A stretch of 64,000 nt of DNA from Aphrocallistes beatrix. Lineage: Eukaryota > Porifera > Hexactinellida > Sceptrulophora > Aphrocallistidae. Under the pieces are notes generated by a model. It had not been told where the DNA came from, did not search any database, and saw nothing but the letters and a program-made list of their open reading frames with translations. Shown here in pieces: positions 45,134-57,100 of this stretch. The translations under genes were made by a program, and so were the position numbers. The first letter of the stretch is position 1; each line of letters starts with the position of its first letter. The DNA lies in the NCBI GenBank assembly GCA_963281255.1, contig OY725491.1:1-64000 (forward strand), in the 5' to 3' direction.

Positions 45134-48100
45134 TCAGATCTTACTGATTCCCTGTGCTAACTCACTGTATAGGTTTTCTGCGATGTCTTGACATACTTCT
45201 TCGAAAAGTCGTTGCTGGGAATCGAGCCCCTCGTTGCTCAGCCGGTTCTTTATCTATATGCATATAAAGGTGTTAGTTCCACATCCAAAGTTCTCAACGC
45301 AAACACCAATATTTCCAGTTTCCATAAGTTCGCAGCTGATTAACCACCAAATTTAGTAGTTCCATTCAAGCTAGCTTAGAGACTCACCTCTTCCTGATAA
45401 GATTGTGCGTAGTTGAATAGTCCATACACTGCACTGTCAGAGTGGAAGAGCACATCCTCTCCCTACACACACTCTATTAATAGCATTCTATTATTAGCTG
45501 CACTGCTCTACACTGTTAATGCAGCTCCACACTGTATAGCTACGTACGTAAAAACCCAACACACGGCTAAACGGGAAATGACTCGACAATGTGACGTAGC
45601 CATTGGTGGTTAATTAAATTTGTATTATTTATTTTCACACTTAAGATTATTAGTTTTAATGCGGTGTATTTAACTCTGTAATCTGATTGGGAAGTTCTGA
45701 TGTGAATGTTCTAGAGCTCACTTCTAAAATTAGAATCTCTTTAAACTTTCTAAAATTAGTACAACTCACGGCTGGCAGGAACTCCATGGTCTGGAATGAG
45801 AAGCTGCTCTTGTCCACTGGAGGAGCATTCCTCACGCCTTCGTAGTATCTATGAGAGAGAGTTAGTAGAACCATGGCAACAGAGCGAGGTGTTAGAATGT
45901 GGTTATACTCACTGTGTCACTCTATTCTTGTACTGCTGCACTTCTTTGTGGTAGAGAAGTTTGTTGGTTGGACTATCCTACAGGAGAGTGGCGGTTATGT
46001 CTAACCAATGAGAAGTCTCAATTATGAGTGAATTAGTATTATTGGACCAGGGATTACAGAGTGCTGCTTTCCTAAGTTGACTAATTCATTGAAAGATGAT
46101 GAAGAATTATGAATTATTCAATTAATGAATTATTCAAAATCTCAAACATTAGTGTAGATTCTATGCCCAAAAGTGGTTAAAAGGTTGCTCATGTTATATA
46201 CCTCGAACATTGCTCAGTCCCTAAGCGAAATATCAAGTATTTTTTTCATTATTTTAGTTTCAAATTTTGAGTAATTCATTGACAATTCATGAATTAGTCA
46301 ACTTAGCTGCTTTCTTATTAGTAATTGCTGCATTGGCAGATGCCTAAGTCCCAGGCATGTTTATCAATATTTCTTTCACTTATTTGCAAATCTTGGAAAG
46401 CGAAAATCGAGCAAAATTCTACTTCTATAGACCCCACTAGGAATTAAAACTGAGAACCTAGTAGAAAAGTGGAAAGAACTGGGATTGTAGCTACATATTA
46501 TGTGAGGGTCCCTGTTGTCACGTATCAGCTGATTAACTCACTCTTGAAATGTGCGCTTGTCCAATGGAACAGCTGTCGATGAATGCCTACAAAATCACAC
46601 ATAACACACCGCAGCATGCCAGATCCTATAAATAGCCACAGGGCTACCTGGGAGATGACGGAGAGAGCTGAGTCGACGGAGGAACTCTTCGCTACGTCCA
46701 ATAAGAACTCAGGATTCTTGAGAAGGTTCACCCAGAACCTCAGCGGGACACTACAACAGGGACATGAATAAGCTCTCTAGCAACAGTGGCACAGATCGGA
46801 ATGTGTCATCCCTACCTGTTGTTCTTCCAGGTGTGAATGGTTTCTGCGTCCTGGATTCCGTACTTGCCCGCCTGTTCGTCCAAGAAGTCGTAGAGCAGCT
46901 TCACGGCGCGCGGCACTGCGAACTTGTCCGTCGGGTCCTTGGAGAGGGCGGGGAATACCTGCGCCATCATCTCGTCCATGTAGCTCTGCAGGATGCGCTG
47001 CGGACAGAGTTATTCATATCCATGGTCCTCTGAGGTAATTATCCATGCGTGTGGATATGCTGAGTACTCAGAAGAATTACTCATTTTTTATGCCATTTAG
47101 GGCAGAGAAGCCATTAAATTTGTATAAATGGAAATGACCGCAGTTGTTTCAAGCCCGATCCAATCTCGGAGACCTGATTGGTACTCAGGTTTCACACAGA
47201 AATGGTTCTACTCAGATAATTCACCCGCCACGAATTCTCGGTTGCAGCGCTCGCTCAATTCTAACACGATTCCCCAGGAATACTCAGCGTGAGTCTGCCA
47301 CTCCGACACAAGTTCTCACCTTGGTGGCCACGAGCCGGGGCAGGTAGATCTCGGTGGCGTACTGCTTGCGTCTGAGGGTGTGGGTCTGCTCGTAGTAGTC
47401 CTCGGCTTCAGGTTCGCTCTTCTGCAGGTGGAAGACCCGGAGGCTGTCCTCGTCCAGACTCAGCAGCCTAGACAAACTGCTCAGCCCGTAACGTACACGA
47501 ATAGCAACCTAGATGGAGCGTTGGAATGCACTGTTACCTCTGAGTGTGTCCGAAGTCGTATATGGCAGTGCCGGGATAATCCCACACTTGGCCGGGGTTC
47601 GGCATGTGCGTCCGCTTCACCGTTTTCAGCGTCATCCCGTCTCTGATGTTGTAGTGGCTGAGGGTGTTAATTTGGCGCCAATCCTCGTCCCCTTCGTTCG
47701 TCATGTCGTTGTCTCTCAGCTGGAGACCCCCTCCGCCAGCCGACACCAGCACCACCTCCACATCCTACAACAACCAAGCTATGCCATGCTACACTAGGTT
47801 ATGCCATGCTATACTATGCTATGCTACACTATACTATACCAAGTTATGCTGTGCTGTGCTATGCTATGCGGTAATGCGGAAATGGTTCGACTTTTCGAAA
47901 ATGGAAATAGTTCGAATTGCAGATTTAGGAAATAGTTCGACTTTTTATCATTAGGGTTAATGGTGGTTTTTATGTGAACTATTTCCTTTTTTGGAAAGTC
48001 GAACTATTTCCGTTTTTTTGTGAACTATTTCCACCATATCTGCTGTGCTGTGATTATACATTTGAAACTCTTATATTCCTTTTATTGGCCAATCAGTGGA

Positions 48101-51100
48101 TTTTTTACTCCTGATACTCAGACATGATGTGACAGTATATAATCGCTGAGTTAGCATGTAAGAGTGTGACCATACAACTGAGTTCAAATTAAGAACGGTC
48201 GCTACTGCCAATTCCAACCTCGAGTTTGGGTCTGTGGGAGAAGCCTACGCCCTTGTACTCCTGGTCCATCAGCTTGATCTTCGTCTGAGTTATCGTGTCG
48301 CAGTCCAGGACGCAGCAGCTGACTCTCTCCCCCTCCACCGTGTCCACCTCCACTTGCAGTTTCTAAATACATTAATGTCTCACTCTGAACTCTGCCACTT
48401 TTCAGACTGAATGAAACCAACCTTGTGTTCTATTTCCGTCCTCAGCAGCTTCTCCTCGGACAGAGAGTTCACAGCTGCTCCGGAGAGGACATCCACGGGT
48501 CCTGCTTCCAGATGTCCTTTTATACCCAGGTAGAGCTTGTACATGGACACACTCACGGGCCCCTGCAGGTTCGCGTACATGTTGAACGCCAGCCAATTAG
48601 CGAGCAGCTTCTCTGCCACAGACTCAGTCCTACAGAATATCAAACGTTAAAGTTAGTTCCACTCTATTGGGGTTAGGGACAGCCATTTATCTCGTGGGAG
48701 GTACACTGCATTGCGGAATCTAGCAATCCTATTCCTATTAAATATAAGCTCCCTTATTTTCACACCTGTGTGGCGTGTAGACCGACATTTTCATTCCGAA
48801 ATCTCTCAGAAAAACAAAAATTTCCCCAAAGTTCCTACTGTCTATGTCTCAAGAATGTCTCCCATATCCAGAGAAGGCATCTTTTCCCCGGTTTCCATCT
48901 CGTGGCTCGGATCTCATGGATCCTCCTACCTAAGGCGTAGCCAGCACAATTGTAGGGAATTCCGGTCTATTCCGTGAGAGGGTTTCGGCACCCAATGCTA
49001 ATTTGTGAAATTTTAGTGGACACAGCCTTTGAGGTTGCGGCCTAGGCCCCATATGCCGCACCCTGGATACGCCTCTGCTCCTACCTGGAGCCTAGGGAGA
49101 CCCAGAAATTGCCTCTGGCCCGCCCCTCAGAGTTGGAATCGTCTCAAATGTTAGAACCCGACCCTGAATCCAAATCTGAACCCCAAACTTGGACTCGACC
49201 CGATTCCAAGTCCCTCCTCTCACCTCCTGAGCAGGAGCTTGGCGGTGTTCCTGGTGATGTTCTTGTTGATGAGCTCCTCCAGCAGGTCCAGCAGCAGCTC
49301 CGTCAGGTACGGCATGGAGTTGTACAGCGCCGTGGTCAGGAGACTCGCCACGTTGCACCGGTCCCGCGTGGAGAAGTTGCGGTTGTCCTCCATGGAGTGC
49401 ACCATCACCCGCACGAACTCTTTCTCTCTCAGGAGAGAGTCGAACTTGTGCAGTCCCGCGTTGAACACCTCCGCCTCCACATTCCTTGGACCCTATGTGG
49501 TAACTACAATGAAGTTCTTGTCCTGCTAGTATCTGCTATCTTTCAGGTTTCAAAGGATTTCGGATTAGCAATTCTAACTGGGGATAAAGGGTGTAATTTG
49601 GGGGACAGTGATCTCCCCAGAAGTTTATCGAATTTATCGACCAATTCGCCTTCATTTTGAATAGATTTGGCCTTATTTGAACTCAAAGGCTCAATAGCTG
49701 CAACACATCCTGCGAACTGTTCGTGTAGGTGTTTCTTAGGGAGGTGTCGGATGCCACTTATGCCACTTTTCTGTCGCCTACCTCGACTGGGTGCAGCACG
49801 GGGTGCTCCTGTAGTCCCGGGAAGAGAATCCGCATTGCGAAGGTCCTGAGGTCCAGCATGGGGATGGTGCTCACTTGGAGCGTCCCTTCGTCCAGACCCA
49901 TCTGCGTGTTCAGATCCGTGAACCCTGTCAACAACAACAACATTAACTCTGCACTGTCAACAACAACAACAACAACAATAAACATGAATTCTGCGCTGTT
50001 CTACATTTGTATAGACTCAGTGTTTCCGTCAGGAATATTGGAAATCGCGTTAATTTTGCAATTTTTGTGCGGTTTATTCGGGAAATTGCAATATTTAACA
50101 ACAAAATCACGTTATTCGACAAACACTAAGAAACACAGAGTATCGTGCATAGCAGTGTAATATTATCTGAAACCGATATTCGATTTCAGTGCAGCTCCTA
50201 AAGTGAGATGTCTTATGTAGAGTAACTGGAGTACTTCTACGTATATGCTATTTCCTTATTAGGTGCTAACACGACACATACGAAGTAAGGTTCAGTTAAA
50301 CTTTTGCAAACTCTCAGCTGTTCGTTCGCAATAGCACTGCCTAGATTACTGAGGTTATTCGGGTGGGAGTCTACCTTTCCTGCACTTGTCCGCCAGGTCA
50401 TTCTCAATGTCCTCCACTTCGGACAGCAAGTGCTCCGCCTCTTCCCTCCGCTTCCTGCTCCCCCTCCTGGCCCTGGCCACGCAGACCCAGCACAGACACA
50501 GCAGCCCCGCTATGGCGCAGCAAGCCAGCACCACCAGAACCCCCACGGCGATCAGAAGTGTCAAGTTATCCTCCAAGAACTGTGCGGCCGCATTCTTCTC
50601 TGTGAAGCTCACTTCCAGGGTTAGCGTGTATGCATTGGAATTCTCTCCGATCTTGATCTGGGAATACAGAGCTTGAAAGCAATAAGCAAACAAACAAACA
50701 AACAAACAAACAAACAAACAAACAAACAAACAAACAAACAAACAAACAGACAAACAAACAAACAAACAAACAAACAAACAAACAAACAAACAAACAAACA
50801 GACAGATAATCAGAGATTGCAGAAGTAGGATAGCATATTCACACTCACCTCCACGGTTAAACCACTTTGCGGCGTTGTTCCGTTGATGGTACACACAATC
50901 TCTGTGTCTGTTATCTCTGTGTTGGAACAGAAATTATCTTGTCCCGTCCTCGTCTCTCTGAAAGAGATGATTTCTTCTGGAAGGTTGCTCAACCCAGGAA
51001 TCTAAAGAGGTGTGAAAATAACTGAAGTGTTACCCTTGAACCAGAAGATTAGCTGTTTAATCATACTGGGATTAATGGTTTAACAGGGCTGGAGACACTC

Positions 51101-54100
51101 ATAAGATTCGTCGAATAGAACCGATGAATACCGAAGTACTACGATCACTAAATGTGCCAATTTGTAGACCTCTGACATTCTTCTGCTGTCCGATATTTTA
51201 GCCGAATCGAAATCTATCTATTCGTGGCTACCAGTCCATGGTTCCAGTTGGATAGAATCGCATCACACGGTCAGTTCCATTGGTCTAGGTCCAATACCAT
51301 CTTAACACCAGCACAGCCATTGGTGCAGTTTGACACAACAACTCACGGGAATGGAAATGGTGTCGGATCCTGTGAGAACGGAGATTGTGTGGTTCCTGGT
51401 TCCTGTCGTGAAGACTGGGTCGGGGTAGAGGGTGAAGGTGAAAGGGATGAAGTAGGGATCTGTGACGTCAGGGACTCTGTCCATCACAAGCTCGAACTGG
51501 ATGTTCATTCCTGTGGTTATCTGCGTCGCTAGGGTGAAAGGATTTCCCGCGCAGAATAGATCTTCCGCATCAATTTCCGTCGGGGGTTCACAAACCTAGC
51601 AACGGAACCATGTACAAATATGTCCAGCCTCTACTAGCAAATCGAACTTACAGTTCTGCTGAGCTCTACGCCATCCAGACTGAATATCAGCGTTTGAACG
51701 AGAGTGGCGCCTAAATTATCGCCCCTCAGAGAGTAGTCAAGCGCGCCAGACACAATCGTCCCTCTCAGCTCGCGAGGGAACCCCGCCAGGCGCATGTTCT
51801 GCACCACCGGGTTGGGTAACACATCGAATGGCTGTGTCGTGTAGGTCCGCTGCACGCCTGAGTCAATGCTAATGCTCATGAGCGGCTGTCCTTCGCTGGC
51901 CCGTGTCGTCTCGCACGTCAGTATGTCCACTAGGAGGACATTAGTAAACAGACACATTAAGACCAATGGGAATAGCTTTTGAACCAGAATCGACTGATTC
52001 TTTTTCATGAGGCATGAGGCATGAGGCATGAGGTTATCTAGGAGTGTGAGACGCTCCTTTAGGCATACGGTTGTAAGCCCGAAAGTGTTTAGGAGCGTAA
52101 AAGTTTAGAATATTACCCAATTTACCCTATATAATAATGTTATTTAGCGATTTAGGCGTATTTTATGGAAAATTTATGGTTTTGAGATTAGGATGGAAGC
52201 AGGGGTTTATCTAGGTGCTCGGTCGGCACTTATAGGTACCAGCCTGGTATCGTCCGAGGAGCCAAGGTGCTTGCAGTGTGATTCGATTTTGGTTCCGGGT
52301 TGTTATCACCCCTGGAATTACAAGATAAACCACTGTTTGGGTGCCATATAACTTTTATCACCTCCAAAAAGGTGTCCGATTGGAAATCCTAGATAAACCC
52401 ATGGATGGAAGGCTGTATAATACCCTGTCATGAGGTGTTGTTATATCAACCAATTGGTCAAAATGATATCTCTTAAATGTATTGAATGGCACTGGTTAAA
52501 TGCCACTTATCTCACACCTGTCCCAACTGTAGCGCTGTCTGTTATATCGCAGGTCTGCGTTCCAAAGGTCAGCCTCCTGGTTAGCCCCACCAGGAGGTTG
52601 GTCCCGTTCACTCTCACCTCAGTGCCGCCGAACTCAGGCGCGTACCCCGGAAAGACCGCCGTGATGGTTGGGTCCTGCACCGAGAAATCCTGGCTGCCGA
52701 CTCCGCTCTCTCTGACAGCTGTCACGTTGATGGTCAGCGTCCGGTCTCCTGGCGTGCTAGGCACCGTCAAGTCGCACTCGATCCTAGACAATGTTAGTGT
52801 GACGTCATCTTACTGAATCAATACAGGATTGTGACGTCATCTTACTGAATCAATACAGGATTGTGACGTCATCTTACTGAATGATACACAGCATTGTGAC
52901 GTCATCTCACTGAATGATACACAGGATTGTGACGTCATCTTACTGAATGATACACAGCATTGTGACGTCATCTTATTGAATCAATACAAGCTTGTGACGT
53001 CACGCTACTGAATCAATACAGCATTGTGACGTCATATCACTGAATCAATACACAGCATTGTGACGTCATCTTACTGAAGCATTCACAGCATTGTGACGTC
53101 ACGGGATATTCTTACCTCACGGCGGTGTAGCCTGACCGTATGAGACATTCCAGGCCGCTCAGCATCACCAGGGGCAGCTGCTCGGGAACCGCCAGGTTGA
53201 ACCCAAACACCGACAATGGCGCAATCACGCCTCCAGGCGCTGTGGACGTAGGTGTGAACTGAAAAAATGGAATTTCAATTTTGTTGTTGCTTAAAACAGA
53301 AGTCAACAAGTTCAGAGTTCTATATAATCCTTACGGAGATTATTTCTGGTGGGGGACACATCATTCCTGGAGGTGTGAACACGTTCTGTCCTCCCAGACA
53401 CTGCCCCGCACAGGAGCCAGTCCTGTTCATCGCGTCCGCGCACCACGCACACTGCGGATTCTGCAGACAAGTGTGGCAGTTCGTCATGGCGCGACACTGG
53501 AAAGTCTCCACTAAACGACACAAGCAGCGTAGTCACCTGTACAGCAAGGATCCTACCGTCTTAAGGGACTACAGTCGACTCCGCTTAATGGGGTCGCTGT
53601 TTAATGGAGCCACTTTTGGAGGGACTAGAATTGCTCTCACACATATAAGCTAATACACAATATTTTCGGTTAATAGGGTTCTCCGCTTAATCGGGGCGAA
53701 ATGTCCTCTGACCGATGTGACCCTATTAAGCGGAGTCGACTGTATTTCCAAACTTAAGCTCTCTACAATGTGAATCAGAAAGTGATTACTTTTCCTACTT
53801 GACTCATCAGGCCTTGATCCCATGCCTTAAGTGTCCATCTTAAGACGTCTGATAAATGCCAATTAAGGATCCTTATTTTAGTTTAGTGAGGTACGCCACT
53901 AATTGTAGCGATATAGCTTTTAAATTTGTGAGGTTTATCCCATACTACCAGGGTCCCATATAGGGGAAAGAGGGGGCAAAAGCCTCCTGACAAATTAATT
54001 CCTCTCTCTCCCTGTTAACTTGGAAACCCCGGAATATCCTCCTGGTTGTAACTCCTGCATACTAAGTACTGACATGTGTACCCAGAGAACTATGCATAGT

Positions 54101-57100
54101 GAACTCGCCTTCAATCTGTCCCTGCTCTATCTCGAAGTCTCCAGGTCCCCACACTACCCGCACAGTCCCGGTGAATCCTGCGGTCAGTGCGCTCCCGGGG
54201 AGCGGACACACTAGACTGGAGCTAGCGTTCACTAGCCTCCCAGCCACCCGCAAGTTGATCCCACTGATGATGCACGTGTAGTTGTACACCTAAGGTACGG
54301 AGGTGTTAGAATAGTGTCCTATCAATGTGGTTTGATTAGTGTTAGGTGGTTACCAAGGTTTCTTGAGGCAAGTTTGAAGCGTTCAGCGAAATGTCCCTAT
54401 TCACTTCCGCGGGTAGTTCGAATCTGTTTCCATCAATCCTCGGACACATGCTGTCGCTTCCTGAAGGCTAATAACAATACACAGTATCAATGACCATATA
54501 TGGTCAGAGGGCTCATCCCTCACTCACCTGCACCCACTCCTGCATGACACACTGCTGCACCTGGGGGACACACCTCGTGTTAAAGAGACACCAGCCACAT
54601 GGAGAGTCAGACACAATGCAAGCAGTGCAGTTTCTGTTGAATCCACAGTGATAGAGTGTGAAGTTGTTGTTCAGAACCCTGTCCATGCTGTTAGTGAAGG
54701 TGTTCACACGGAGTGAAATGTTGAACAGTAGGTTATCTGGTTGAATGGATAGCTAGTTAAACAGTAGGTTATCTGGTTGAATGGATAGCTAGTTAAACAG
54801 TAGGTTATCTGGTTGAATGGATAGCTAGTTAAACAGTAGGTTATCTGGTTGAATGGATAGCTAGTTAAACAGTAGGTTATCTGGTTGAATGGATAGCTAG
54901 TTAAACAGTAGGTTATCTGGTTGAATGGATAGCTAGTTAAACAGTAGGTTATCTGGTTGAATGGATAGCTAGTTAAACAGTAGGTTATCTGGTTGAATGG
55001 ATAGCTAGTTAAACAGCTACACGCCTGCTTGCTAATGGCTGTTAGGATTATTGGTTTGTGACTAACCTGTTTGTGTGAATAATCCTGTTTGACTGGGGAT
55101 GGAGCACAGAATGCCAGCTGTCCCGGTGACTGGTCCTCTGATGAGGCTAGAGTTCCCATTGACGGCTGTGATGGGGATTAAGCTGGTGCCGTTAGTGTCT
55201 GTCTGGAATGCACACTCGTAGCGTTCGTTGGCAGAGAGTTGAGGCAGGTTCAGAGAGCTTATTGTTATCTACATTCAAGCACTCTTCATAACCTGTTTGT
55301 TTGTCTGTTTGTTAGTTTGATTGTTTTCCTATTAAGCTAGTCTATTGTACAAATGGATCTCAACCTAACTAAATGAAGTTTTAGTCCTTTCCCAATTTCT
55401 ATTTCTGTCGACTCGTCCTATAACACAATACAACGTCTTCCTGAGGAGTTAATGAAAACTCACATTAGTCATCTGTCCGATGTTGGCTGTGTTAGGGGCG
55501 AGAGAGGAAATGGAGAAGCAGACTGTGTCGTCTTCTCTGATCCATCTGTTGGTGAGGTTGTAGTTGGTGCATTGAGACATTTTAGTGCACGCATTCTGCA
55601 CTCCACACCAACCGCAAATGGGATCTCTGTCGGACACACACTCACCACACGTCGCATGTCTCCCGCAGTCCTCCACTGGAACTCTGAAGAGCTCACGGGG
55701 TGTGAGGGCATACAGCACATCTCCGTTGATCTCCAGCTCCGAGATTCTGTCTCTGAGGGTGGTGGACAGCTGTCTGGCTTCCAGCTCCAAGAGAGGACTC
55801 GTGGAGGTGGGAGACGTTGAGTTCACGAGGTACTGTGGAGATCCATGGTCACATTATATACTAATACTCCGCCTTACTTACTTATATGCCAGTTTGTCCT
55901 GTGAGGTTATCTCTAACTATACTAGTGTCAGTGGATTGCCTCTATAACAGTTCTATCTCACTTCTACCTCAGATGCAATATGATCTAGTTGGCCAATCAA
56001 CGCGTCAAGTATTTTAGAACACAATGGGTTTTTTAAAGAGTATAAATAGAGAAATTCCATGAATACTCATGTTTCCTCGAGACTAAAATCATTGGCGCTA
56101 GACAGCAAATCAATTATCTGGGTTTCTGTTGTTTTCACTCGTACTCGAGAATATTTGATTTTCGGATCTGTATGAGAAATCATTTGTTAACTTTTGTTTA
56201 CAATATTTATATCAAGTAAACAAATTCCCAAAATAGACTAGATTTCGTAACTCCAGGCGCCCGAAGTGCGACTCTAGACACGAAGTGTCCGCAAGCCGCG
56301 CAGTGCAAGCAAGCGATGCGCGCTTGTAACATATATTTTCCAACCCACAGTTTAAGACACAAAGGAAGTTAACAAAGAACAAAGAAGCGTTCAAAGGGCG
56401 AAAGTAAGGGAAGCGCTTTTAATAGTACAAAATACTAACTGCCTACCTACACGAAGAAGAGCATACAACTCGGACTAACTCACCTTAATGAGAACTCCGG
56501 ACTGAGTTCCGATGTACATGTAGTAGAAGGAATCTAGCTGAGTCAGATGCAGACTCGAGACAGAACCGTAGGAGTCCGGATCCGCAGAGTAAGCGGAGGG
56601 GAGTACTGGGATGGTGGAATACTGGACGGACTCAGGCATCAACAGTGCGTAGAAAGAGCCTCTACAGGTTGGGGCATAAGTTCTGTTCCCAGCATAATTG
56701 GGCATATTTTTCTCTACCACCCATAAACTTATTAATTATAATTACAAGCGCGCATCGCTTGCTTGCGCTGCGCGGCTCGCGGACACTTTATGTCCGCCGG
56801 AGGCGCCCTTTGGGCGCCTGTGGTAACCATTGATTAATTATATGAGAGATAACATCTCTAAATACGTCTGTCATACTGTTATAATCGATATCGCACGAAA
56901 ATCACCAAATTTGTCAATTTTTGATGCGTAATGATAACGTCATAATAGGGTGATGTGTCATCATTTTTTGATGATAGTTGCATTATATGTGAGGTATGTT
57001 AGTATACAGATTCTATTAAAATTTTAGCCTTCTATATCCTATAATGGCTGAGTTATGCTCGAATAACTGTATTGCTTAACTTTTAAAAATGTGACAATGA

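Noticed and set aside
54704-55159. 151-codon minus-strand frame with [12 protein letters not shown] repeats
   Set aside because: It is a reading of the 36-bp intronic minisatellite in a frame different from the plexin exon.
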